Counted from the first letter of the stretch, positions 1 to 6,858 are shown. The stretch is 9,578 nucleotides of DNA from an uncultured Woeseiaceae bacterium (GCA_945787435.1 CALZHX010000251.1:1-9578); one strand, 5' to 3'. Numbers and translations: made by a program. The notes: generated from the sequence alone by a model not told the origin.

Positions 1-2111
1 CTCGAAGCCGCCGCCGCAACGCCGAAGTCCACGATCTTCAGAAGGCCATCTTCATTGACGAGCACGTTTGCTGGCTTGAGGTCGCGATGGATAACGCCGG
101 CCAGGTGAGCCACGGCCATACCGGTGGCCATATCCCGTGAGTATTTGAGCGCCTTCTCGATGTCCATCGGTTTGGCATCCGGGATTTCGCCGCTCAGTGT
201 GTGCGACGGGAAATACTCCATCGAAATGGCGTAGGAACCCTGCAGATTCAGGAAATCATAAATTCGAATGATATTGCGATGCGTAATCTTGCGCGAATAG
301 CGTAACTCGTGGACGAAGCGTTTCATCATCTCTTCGTCTGATGAAACGTTCGGGTTCAAGAATTTGAGAATCAGCTGCTCGTCGACGACTTCGTCATGCA
401 TCAACAGCACGGTGCCGAATGCACCCTTGCCGATCTTCTCGATGTATTTGTAACGACCCTCGATGACATCGCCCGGATTGAGCTTGGAAATATCGAGGCC
501 CATTGGCGCATTCGCGGCGGGTGCGGATGCCGGTGCGTCCGGCTCAGCTTCGATAGGCGCGGCCGCCGACCGGGCTTTTGCCTGCTCGTCGAGCAGTTTC
601 GATAGATCTTCATCGTCGAGCAACATGGTCTTGGTGTGCGCGCCGATTTTCTTGGCACGCACATTTTCGGCGAGGACAGTTGCCGAGAAACGGGCGTCGA
701 GCTCTTTGAGCGCTTTGTCGGCACTGTTGATGATGGTCGGCTCATCGGCTTGCTTGATTTTCTGCAGGACGCTACGGATCTTGTCGGCTTGCGATTCATC
801 AGCGAGATGCGACAAGGCCTTTATTGCCTCAACCTGTACGTCGCGTTCCGGGCTGTTCAGCAACGGTACGATCTGCGTGATGTGTTTCTGGCTGCCGATT
901 TTCGCGAGCGCCCGAATGATGACAGTGTCGGTTTTAGGGTTTTCGCCGAGCATCTCTTCCAGTCGCGGCAATGCCTTCGGACTGCCGATCTTCGATAGCG
1001 CATCAACAGCGCGTTCGCGCACCCACCAGTCGGAATCGTGCGTTGCCTGGATCAGGTGGTCGACAGCGCTTTCGTCCTTGGTGGCATTCAGAATTTCGAT
1101 CGCTGTGCGGCGAATCTCTTCGTCCTCGTCCTGGATCAGCTGCACTACAGAGGCGACAACCTTCGGGCCACCAATCTCAGCGAGCGCATCGCCGGCACGT
1201 GAGCGAACCCACCAGTCGTCGTCTTTGAGGACGTTGAACAACTCCTTGACGGAGTCCTTGCTGCCGAGTTCATTCAGGACCTCGACAGCGGAGCGGCGCG
1301 CATACTCTGACTCGTCCTTGAGTGCATCGGTCAGGTACTTGACGGTGTCGGGATGGTTGAGCTGGATCATCATATCGACGGCCTTGTTCTGCACATCGAT
1401 ATCAGGGTCTTGTAGCAATCTACTGACGGAGGCAATGTTTACGGCGTCGCCGCGAGTGGCAAGCGCCGACAAGGCGGCGCTACGCACCATCTTGTTGGGA
1501 TCGCGAAGTTGCATTTCGAGGGCTTGATTGACCTCCGGGCGGTCAAACTTCGTGATGAGGTGGATAATGTGAACCTTGATGACAGGGTCGCGGCCGCCAA
1601 GGCGGGAGATCAGGTCTGGCACCATTTCAGGTCGAATCGTGTCCTCTATGATCTTGAAGAGTGCAGCTGATTCCTTTGGATCGGATTCGTAAGCGCGCTG
1701 CAACAACTCGTGAACCCTGAGGTCTTGCTTGTGGACACGCAGGATTTCGATCAGGGCCGGCTTGGAGACCTCTGGATCGTCGAAAAAAGGGAGTAGGTCG
1801 TTGGCGTCGTAACTGGTGCTGCTGGAAAGTGCCCAGGACGTGCCGGAAACGACGCGCTCGTTGCCGTCGGCCAGGCCTTCCTTGTAGAGATCCAGTGACT
1901 TGTCGTCCACCAGGCTCGACAAGATGTCGACAAACACCATCGTGTGAGATTTGTCGGAAAGTGCGAGCGCATCTATGGCTTTGGGAATGACCTTGGGTCC
2001 GATTTTCTTGATGCGATCAACCAGGCGTTTCGCCGCAGGGGAATCCGGCTTTTGTTCAGCGACGAGCTGATTCACCAGCTGGTCGGCGCGGAATCCTCCG
2101 AGCAGACTCAT
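1..2111 (-). CDS. HEAT-repeat / Ser-Thr protein kinase fusion (3' end cut by window edge)
   Basis: I translated this frame by hand: it is open from an ATG at 2111 to the left edge, giving 703 residues. Residues 1-480 are almost wholly helical with tandem HEAT-type units, clearest at 204-436. A charged stretch (about 493-514) and an Ala/Pro-rich linker (about 515-537) lead into a Hanks-type kinase domain from about 547. Seen kinase motifs are the glycine loop GKGAFGTV (561-568), lysine K583 in LILKF, a candidate helix-C glutamate E602, HRDLKPAN from H675, and DFG (695-697). All key catalytic residues are present, so an active kinase is expected; the C-lobe lies outside the window. No signal peptide or membrane segment is visible, so it should be cytoplasmic. 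The HEAT solenoid is probably a protein-binding or sensing scaffold; the substrate is unknown. ATG 2111 is the first possible start: an in-frame stop lies 23 codons upstream with no ATG, GTG or TTG between. The ribosome site is weak. The gene is divergent from mrp. Confidence 0.9.
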   Translation of the reverse strand, partial: MSLLGGFRADQLVNQLVAEQKPDSPAAKRLVDRIKKIGPKVIPKAIDALALSDKSHTMVFVDILSSLVDDKSLDLYKEGLADGNERVVSGTSWALSSSTSYDANDLLPFFDDPEVSKPALIEILRVHKQDLRVHELLQRAYESDPKESAALFKIIEDTIRPEMVPDLISRLGGRDPVIKVHIIHLITKFDRPEVNQALEMQLRDPNKMVRSAALSALATRGDAVNIASVSRLLQDPDIDVQNKAVDMMIQLNHPDTVKYLTDALKDESEYARRSAVEVLNELGSKDSVKELFNVLKDDDWWVRSRAGDALAEIGGPKVVASVVQLIQDEDEEIRRTAIEILNATKDESAVDHLIQATHDSDWWVRERAVDALSKIGSPKALPRLEEMLGENPKTDTVIIRALAKIGSQKHITQIVPLLNSPERDVQVEAIKALSHLADESQADKIRSVLQKIKQADEPTIINSADKALKELDARFSATVLAENVRAKKIGAHTKTMLLDDEDLSKLLDEQAKARSAAAPIEAEPDAPASAPAANAPMGLDISKLNPGDVIEGRYKYIEKIGKGAFGTVLLMHDEVVDEQLILKFLNPNVSSDEEMMKRFVHELRYSRKITHRNIIRIYDFLNLQGSYAISMEYFPSHTLSGEIPDAKPMDIEKALKYSRDMATGMAVAHLAGVIHRDLKPANVLVNEDGLLKIVDFGVAAAAS
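804..1502 (-). repeat. Tandem 31-residue HEAT repeats within the kinase gene (protein-level repeat)
   Basis: Residues 204-436 of the HEAT-kinase hold about eight helical units. Equivalent positions fall at residues 210, 241, 272, 303, 334 and 365, an exact 31-residue period; the next unit is one residue shorter, then the period resumes. Each unit has the pattern of a charged turn, V-R or a similar pair, then A-x-x-A-L-x-x-[IL]-G, as in EZ/PBS-lyase-type HEAT repeats. Units at 299 and 361 both begin DWWVR. The repeat is at protein level; at DNA level only short matches remain, so it is not a recent duplication. Confidence 0.85.
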
Positions 2112-2292
2112 GTGTGCACACCATTGCCGGAATTGCCCGTCACAGGCATCCCTGCCTTTGAAATGTGTGCGCGTTTGCTATGAACAGTCAATCGTCGTTC
2201 TGCTTTTTTGCTCAAAAGGAACTCGGTGCGGGCGCTCCTGAAACGCCGACACTGCCCCAAAAATCCCAGATGCAGCTTTATACCACATCGCC

Positions 2293-2312
2293 TTGCGCAC
2301 ATTGTCGCGCAA
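2293..2312. promoter_or_regulatory. Inverted repeat upstream of the mrp promoter (possible operator)
   Basis: TTGCGC (2293-2298) and GCGCAA (2307-2312) form perfect 6-bp arms around an 8-bp spacer, 18 bp upstream of the -35 of the mrp promoter. Size and place would suit a dimeric regulator, but no known operator is recognised and a chance match is possible. Confidence 0.25.
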
Positions 2313-2330
2313 ACCCTTGAAAACCAATGC

Positions 2331-2358
2331 TTGGCTCCCGCTGTAGCTTCGTTACAAT
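2331..2358 (+). promoter_or_regulatory. Sigma70-type promoter for mrp-dcd
   Basis: TTGGCT (2331-2336) and TACAAT (2353-2358) are separated by 16 bp, a close match to the sigma70 consensus. Transcription would start near 2365, about 60 bp before the chosen mrp start. A second -35-like TTGAAA lies at 2317-2322. The promoter overlaps an upstream in-frame GTG at 2359, which argues against that codon as the start. Confidence 0.6.
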
Positions 2359-2424
2359 GTGCGCCCACGAGCCTCTGTCACAAGGCGCGTGGACTTAATT
2401 TTACCTAATACCGAGGGCGGAAAT

Positions 2425-3519
2425 GTGACGCCGTCAGCAGATTCTAATGTGAACAAATTCCTAAATTCCCTTGAATTACCGGGGCTTGGCCGAACGATCG
2501 GCGAAGTCGCCCAAAAAGCCGATGTAGACAGCGACAAATCGGCGATTCGCGTGCAAATCGAACTCGGTTTTCCGGCAGCGAGCCGTCACGACGAGTATCG
2601 CGCATTCATAACGGACGCAATTCGTGGCGAAAGCGGAATCGACGACGTCAATGTCGATCTCGAGACTCGCATTGTGGCCCACGGGGTGCAACGCAATCTG
2701 AAGCCTATGCCGGGTGTGCGCAATATCATCGCCGTGGCCTCCGGCAAGGGTGGTGTTGGCAAATCGACTGTGTCGGTCAACCTGGCGTTGGCGCTTGCCG
2801 CCGACGGCGCGTCAGTGGGTCTGCTCGATGCCGATATCTACGGCCCGAGCCAGCCGCAAATGGTTGGACTTGCCGGCCAGCAGCCGCAAAGTGAGGATGG
2901 CAAGACGATGCGGCCGATGGAGGCGCACGGGATCCAGGTCATGTCGATCGGATTCCTCGTCGACGCTGACCAGCCCATGATCTGGCGTGGACCGATGGTC
3001 ACATCTGCATTGCAGCAGCTACTGCACCAGACGACCTGGCAGGACCTGGACTACCTGATTATCGATATGCCGCCTGGAACAGGCGATATCCAGCTGACGC
3101 TGTCACAACAGGTACCCGTCAGCGGTGCGGTCATCGTTACGACGCCGCAGAACATCGCGACGCTCGATGCCCGAAAAGGCCTTGCCATGTTTAACAAAGT
3201 TGCTGTTCCGGTGCTCGGCATTATCGAGAACATGAGCACGCATGTGTGCTCGAACTGTGGCCATGAGGAGCCCATCTTCGGCTCCGGAGGCGGCGAGCAA
3301 ATGGCGCAGGACTTTGACGTCGAGCTGCTCGGCCAATTGCCACTCGACGCGTCAATTCGTGAGCAGACAGACAGCGGTAATCCGACCGTTGTTGCGGCGC
3401 CGGATTCTGCCGCGGCAGCGGCATATCGAAATGCGGCACAACGGATGGCGGCTGCGCAGGCCGTTCAGGGTCGCGACTACAGCAGCAAGTTTCCAAAGAT
3501 CGTGATCGAGGACAGTTGA
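2425..3519 (+). CDS. mrp: Mrp/ApbC Fe-S cluster carrier ATPase
   Basis: P-loop NTPase of the Mrp/ApbC/NBP35 family, which in bacteria binds and transfers Fe-S clusters to apoproteins in the cytoplasm. The 364-residue product has an N-terminal MIP18-like (DUF59) region, about 10-90, that is rather divergent. The nucleotide domain has the deviant Walker A GKGGVGKST (107-115), a DADIYGPSQP segment typical of the family, the switch-like DMPPGTGD (214-221) and the cluster-binding pair C275-x-x-C278. Length fits E. coli Mrp (about 370). I chose GTG 2425 because GAGGG at 2413-2417 is a well placed ribosome site; an upstream GTG at 2359 would add 22 residues but overlaps the promoter. A later GTG at 2449 lacks a comparable site. 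Its stop overlaps the dcd start, so the two are one transcript. Confidence 0.93.
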   Translation: MTPSADSNVNKFLNSLELPGLGRTIGEVAQKADVDSDKSAIRVQIELGFPAASRHDEYRAFITDAIRGESGIDDVNVDLETRIVAHGVQRNLKPMPGVRNIIAVASGKGGVGKSTVSVNLALALAADGASVGLLDADIYGPSQPQMVGLAGQQPQSEDGKTMRPMEAHGIQVMSIGFLVDADQPMIWRGPMVTSALQQLLHQTTWQDLDYLIIDMPPGTGDIQLTLSQQVPVSGAVIVTTPQNIATLDARKGLAMFNKVAVPVLGIIENMSTHVCSNCGHEEPIFGSGGGEQMAQDFDVELLGQLPLDASIREQTDSGNPTVVAAPDSAAAAAYRNAAQRMAAAQAVQGRDYSSKFPKIVIEDS

Positions 3520-4085
3520 TGAGTATCAAGTCCGATCGCTGGATTCGCAGGATGGCAAGTGAGCACGGCATGATCGAGCCATTCGAGCCCGGCCAGGTTC
3601 GCCACAACGGAGATGATCGTATCGTGTCCTATGGCACGTCGAGTTATGGCTACGACGTGCGTTGTTCCGAAGAATTCAAGATATTCACGAACATCAATTC
3701 GGCAATTGTCGATCCGAAAGGCTTTGATGATTCCAGTTTCGTCGACATGACGGGCGATGTCTGTGTGATTCCGCCGAACAGTTTTGCCCTTGCCCGCACG
3801 GTCGAATACTTCCGGATTCCCCGCAATGTACTTACGATTTGCCTCGGCAAGTCCACCTACGCGCGCTGCGGCATCATCGTCAATGTCACGCCACTCGAAC
3901 CCGAGTGGGAGGGCCACGTGACGCTCGAGTTTTCCAACACGACGACGTTGCCTGCAAAGATCTACGCGAATGAAGGTGTGGCGCAAATGCTGTTCCTCGA
4001 ATCCGACGAGGAGTGCGAAACCTCCTACAAGGATCGCGGCGGCAAGTACCAGGGCCAGACCGGGGTTACACTGCCCAAAGCCTAG
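3519..4085 (+). CDS. dcd: dCTP deaminase
   Basis: Deaminates dCTP to dUTP, supplying dUMP for thymidylate synthesis; the family forms homotrimers. The 188-residue product is nearly identical over long stretches to the Pseudomonas Dcd type as I remember it. KSTYAR (111-116) supplies the catalytic-region S112 and R116, and VTLEFSN places the general-base glutamate at E137, matching E. coli S111, R115 and E138. The C terminus carries the conserved GGKYQGQTG segment that closes over the bound nucleotide. ATG 3519 overlaps the mrp stop by one base (TGATG), with GAGGA at 3508-3512 as ribosome site inside the mrp end, so translational coupling is likely. mrp-dcd adjacency is also known to me from Pseudomonas. 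Its stop TAG lies inside the end of purN on the other strand. Confidence 0.97.
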   Translation: MSIKSDRWIRRMASEHGMIEPFEPGQVRHNGDDRIVSYGTSSYGYDVRCSEEFKIFTNINSAIVDPKGFDDSSFVDMTGDVCVIPPNSFALARTVEYFRIPRNVLTICLGKSTYARCGIIVNVTPLEPEWEGHVTLEFSNTTTLPAKIYANEGVAQMLFLESDEECETSYKDRGGKYQGQTGVTLPKA

Positions 4086-4735
4086 GCGTAGTCCTTGAGG
4101 ACAGGTTCGTTGAGAGGTTTGCCGTCGAACAGAATGTGCCCGTCCCGGAATTGCAGGCGGCCCCGGCCAAACCAGCTAGCAGCTTCCGGGTATATCTGAT
4201 GTTCCACCGCCTGAACACGTGCGCAAAGCTCGTCGGCGGTCTCGTCGGGATTCACAGCCAGCCGCCCCTGCAATATGCGTGGGCCACCGTCGAGTTCCTC
4301 GGTCACAAAGTGCACCGTGCTGCCGTGCCATTCTTCCCCCGCATCGAGCACTCTCTGGTGGGTGTCCAGCCCCGGGTATGCCGGTAACAACGCAGGGTGA
4401 ATGTTCAGGATCTGCCCTTCGTAATGTTGTACAAACCAGGGGCTGAGGATGCGCATGAATCCGGCGAGCACGATAAGGTCTGGCTTGTAAGCGTCAAGAA
4501 CTTCGGCAACTGCGCAGTCGAAGGCCTCCCTGTCAGCATAATTGCGATGTTCCAGGCACTCGGTCGCAATTCCAGCAGTGTCCGCTCGAGTCAGGCCATA
4601 GGCATCAGGTTTGTTGCTGAAGACAACACTGAGTTCGAGATCAATCTCGCCTCGTGCCGCTTTGTCGATGAATGACTGAAGGTTGCTACCCGATCCCGAG
4701 ATCAGGACCGCAGTCCTGCAATGTGACTTGCTCAA
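4082..4735 (-). CDS. purN: Phosphoribosylglycinamide formyltransferase (GART)
   Basis: Transfers a formyl group from 10-formyl-tetrahydrofolate to GAR, the third step of purine synthesis. The 217-residue product shows the phosphate-binding GSGSNLQ (14-20), the catalytic trio N111, H113 and D149 in NIHPALLP and EELDGGP, and the folate-site stretch around AGFMRILSP (91-99). Length fits the family (about 212). The only sensible start is TTG 4735, which overlaps the purM stop in a TTGA; no ATG or GTG occurs before the conserved VLISGSGSN strand. There is no independent Shine-Dalgarno site of note, so expression probably depends on ribosomes finishing purM. The 3' end shares a CTAG with the end of dcd. 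Confidence 0.96.
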   Translation of the reverse strand: MSKSHCRTAVLISGSGSNLQSFIDKAARGEIDLELSVVFSNKPDAYGLTRADTAGIATECLEHRNYADREAFDCAVAEVLDAYKPDLIVLAGFMRILSPWFVQHYEGQILNIHPALLPAYPGLDTHQRVLDAGEEWHGSTVHFVTEELDGGPRILQGRLAVNPDETADELCARVQAVEHQIYPEAASWFGRGRLQFRDGHILFDGKPLNEPVLKDYA

Positions 4736-5745
4736 TGGAATTCGACCGGGCCGTCGCCCCGGTCAATTCGCCCGAGTTGCCATGCGTTTTCACCGAGCGC
4801 CAGGAGCGTTGATAACGCAGTATCCACATCCTTGTTATCGACGACGACAACCATGCCGACACCACAGTTAAACGTGCGCAGCATTTCCTCGTCGGCGATG
4901 TTGCCGTATTGGGCGAGCCAGTCGAATACTGCGCCCTGTTGCCAGCTCGAACGTTCCACAACAGCATGAACATCGGCAGGATATACCCGCGGCAGGTTCT
5001 CGCTGATGCCGCCACCGGTGATGTGAGACAGCCCTTTGATCGGAACTTTCTGCATCAACGCGAGGACAGACTTGACGTAGATGCGCGTCGGCGCGAGCAG
5101 CGCCTCCCGGGCCGGTCGACCAGCAATTTGCGCATCGCCGGCGATTTCGAGCACTTTTCGAATCAGCGAGTAACCGTTTGAGTGTGGGCCGCTCGATGCG
5201 ATTCCAATCAATGCATCACCTGCGCAGATGGACTGACCATCGATCATATCTTCGCGCTCAACGGCGCCGACACAAAATCCTGCAAGGTCGTATTCACCGT
5301 CCGGATACATATCCGGCATTTCCGCCGTTTCGCCACCGATCAGGGCGGCGCCAGCCTGGTGACATCCTTCGGCAATTCCCGCGACCACGCTGGTCGCAAC
5401 CTCGACGTCAAGCCGCCCGCAGGCAAAGTAATCGAGGAAAAACAACGGTTCCGCGCCCTGAACGAGCACATCGTTCACACACATGGCGACGAGATCGATG
5501 CCAATCGTGTCGTGCTGGTTCAATTGATGCGCCAGCATCAGCTTCGTGCCGACACCGTCGGTACCGGATACCAGGACGGGTTCCCGGTAGCGGCCAGGCG
5601 GCAGCGCAAAGAGACCGCCAAAGCCGCCAAGGCCTGCGAGGACTTCTGGCCTTTGTGTGCGTTTGACGAGCGGTTTGATACGATCGACGAGATCGTTGCC
5701 GGCGTCGATATCAACTCCGGCGTCCTTGTAGGTCAGAGGCTTCAT
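4732..5745 (-). CDS. purM: Phosphoribosylformylglycinamidine cyclo-ligase (AIR synthetase)
   Basis: ATP-dependent ring closure of FGAM to AIR, the fifth step of purine synthesis. The 337-residue product aligns by eye with E. coli PurM (345) from the start: YKDAGVDIDAGN (6-17), GTDGVGTK (61-68), CVND (89-92), GGETAEMP (137-144), SSGPHSNGYS (184-193), HITGGG (241-246) and FNCGVGM (292-298). These are the hallmarks of the ATP-grasp-unrelated PurM superfamily. ATG 5745 matches the known N terminus. No Shine-Dalgarno sequence precedes it, and a TATTAT box at 5758-5753 would start RNA at or just before the ATG, so a leaderless message is possible. It is the first gene of a purM-purN pair and divergent from the DUF2066 gene. 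I saw no clear PurR box. Confidence 0.97.
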   Translation of the reverse strand: MKPLTYKDAGVDIDAGNDLVDRIKPLVKRTQRPEVLAGLGGFGGLFALPPGRYREPVLVSGTDGVGTKLMLAHQLNQHDTIGIDLVAMCVNDVLVQGAEPLFFLDYFACGRLDVEVATSVVAGIAEGCHQAGAALIGGETAEMPDMYPDGEYDLAGFCVGAVEREDMIDGQSICAGDALIGIASSGPHSNGYSLIRKVLEIAGDAQIAGRPAREALLAPTRIYVKSVLALMQKVPIKGLSHITGGGISENLPRVYPADVHAVVERSSWQQGAVFDWLAQYGNIADEEMLRTFNCGVGMVVVVDNKDVDTALSTLLALGENAWQLGRIDRGDGPVEFH

Positions 5746-5751
5746 CGGCGA

Positions 5752-5758
5752 TATAATA
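5752..5758. promoter_or_regulatory. Overlapping divergent -10 elements of purM and the DUF2066 operon
   Basis: On the plus strand TATAAT (5752-5757) is a perfect -10 box, giving a start near 5764 and a leader of about 24 bases to the DUF2066 start. On the minus strand the same bases read TATTAT (5758-5753), placing a start near 5745-5747, at the purM ATG. Neither strand has a convincing -35 at normal spacing; TTGTAG at 5726-5731 is 20 bp from the plus-strand box. Confidence 0.5.
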
Positions 5759-5787
5759 GTGCTTGGGCATCCACGGGGAAACCACCC

Positions 5788-6843
5788 TTGTTGAAATTAC
5801 GTTGGACGGTGCTGGTTTTGGCATTCGTCGCATCACCAGTTTGGGCGGCAGAAGTCGTTTCGCTGTACTCAGCGCAGGTTCCCCTCGACCAGGAGGAGAA
5901 TGATCCGCGGGCGCACGCCTATAAATTGGCGCTGGCTGACGTGCTGTTGCGCGTTTCGGGCTCGGAACTGAGCTCGGACGTCGAAATGGTAGAGCTGCTA
6001 TTTCCCAATCCCGCGTCCTATGTTGTGCAATTCCGGCCGGGGGCGGATGACACGTTGTGGGTCTCGTTCGACGGCGATGCAATTCAGAACACACTGCGCC
6101 AGGCCGGCCAGACTGTGTGGGGCAGTGACCGACCGCTGACCCTGATCTGGCTTGCCGTCGATTGGGGGCAGGGTAAGCGTGAGATTATTGCGGCGGACAG
6201 CCCGGTGCGTAGTCGCGATGAAGCGCGATCGATCGATCGAAACCGGTTGCTTCGGCAACGGGTTCTCGATATCGCCGAACGGCGCGGCCTGCCGGTTGCG
6301 TTCCCGCTTCTCGACACAATTGACCTGCAGAATCTGAGCTTCAGCGACATCTGGGGTGGATTTGACGACGCGCTGATTGCCGCATCGGAGCGCTATGAGG
6401 CCGATACAATACTCGTTGGCCGTGTTCGACCTGCGTCGAGTCAACGCAACCGGTGGAGTTTTTACTTTGGTGGTGAAGAACGGACCTGGAATGGTGAACC
6501 AGAGCTCGTCATCAGCCAGGTGGCTGACCTGCTGGCCTCTGAGTTTGCGATTAGTGGCAGCGCGGCCCTCGAGACGGTCGATGTGACGATCACCGGAATC
6601 GAGTCGGTGGAAGCGTTTGGCGCCGTGCAGAATCTGTTGGCTGGGATGACTGTTATCGAACAGTTTTCGATTGCCGAGGTTGAAGGCGACCGTATTCGCT
6701 TTCGCGTCGCGGCGATCGGTGGAACTGATCGTTTGCGCAGAGCATTGCGATTTAGTGGTCTAATCGAACAAAATGGATTCGAGGGAGACAGGATCGGTTT
6801 CGATCCTTACGAGCAGACCCTGGAATTTTTCTACAGCCCTTAA
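5788..6843 (+). CDS. DUF2066 family exported protein
   Basis: Conserved proteobacterial protein of unknown function, recognised from its overall sequence and its place between purM and the PerM/Hda genes, as in Pseudomonas. The 351-residue product starts with a Sec signal peptide: basic K3/R5, a hydrophobic core to residue 18, and a likely cut after VWA (18-20). It is otherwise soluble with no further membrane segment, so it should be periplasmic or peripheral to the outer face of the inner membrane. The C-terminal part alternates short strands and helices. The open frame continues far upstream antisense to purM, but no ATG or GTG lies near the signal peptide. I chose TTG 5788, 8 bp after GGA in a GGGGA; TTG 5791, giving MKLRW, is nearly as good. 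The perfect TATAAT at 5752 supports a start here. It is the first gene of a four-gene operon. Confidence 0.82.
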   Translation: MLKLRWTVLVLAFVASPVWAAEVVSLYSAQVPLDQEENDPRAHAYKLALADVLLRVSGSELSSDVEMVELLFPNPASYVVQFRPGADDTLWVSFDGDAIQNTLRQAGQTVWGSDRPLTLIWLAVDWGQGKREIIAADSPVRSRDEARSIDRNRLLRQRVLDIAERRGLPVAFPLLDTIDLQNLSFSDIWGGFDDALIAASERYEADTILVGRVRPASSQRNRWSFYFGGEERTWNGEPELVISQVADLLASEFAISGSAALETVDVTITGIESVEAFGAVQNLLAGMTVIEQFSIAEVEGDRIRFRVAAIGGTDRLRRALRFSGLIEQNGFEGDRIGFDPYEQTLEFFYSP

Positions 6844-6858
6844 GAAGAACACGACGCA

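Larger units (their letters stand above)
2112..2424. other. Divergent intergenic region between HEAT-kinase and mrp
   Basis: These 313 bp separate the two divergent genes. I see a good plus-strand promoter near the mrp side, a 10-bp perfect palindrome GTGTGCACAC at 2112-2121 directly before the kinase ATG, and an inverted repeat TTGCGC-8-GCGCAA at 2293-2312 upstream of the mrp -35. A weak minus-strand promoter for the kinase may be TTGACT (2191-2186) with CACATT (2167-2162) at 18 bp, but its -10 is poor. ATGTGTGC occurs twice, at 2110-2117 and 2163-2170. The short open frames here have no recognisable product and look incidental. No tRNA or terminator was seen. Confidence 0.5.

Noticed and set aside
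463..1527. Long plus-strand open frame (354 residues) opposite the HEAT-kinase
   Set aside because: Ser/Ala/Arg-rich with no recognisable domain; it is the antisense of a clearly coding repeat-kinase frame, whose codon bias keeps stops out.
2208..2408. Small plus-strand frame (66 residues) in the kinase-mrp gap
   Set aside because: No ribosome site, composition unlike a real protein, and it runs through the mrp promoter.
4163..4735. Plus-strand frames opposite purN (such as 4397-4675) as possible small genes
   Set aside because: They are antisense to the conserved catalytic part of PurN and show no family features.
5182..5787. Upstream extension of the DUF2066 open frame antisense to purM
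   Set aside because: The extension mirrors purM codons; the signal peptide, the TATAAT box and the ribosome site all place the start near 5788.
6226..6239. CGATCGATCGATCG, three adjacent GATC sites inside the DUF2066 gene
   Set aside because: Encodes ordinary residues (RSIDR) in frame; no other origin-like or Dam-cluster features nearby, so most likely chance.
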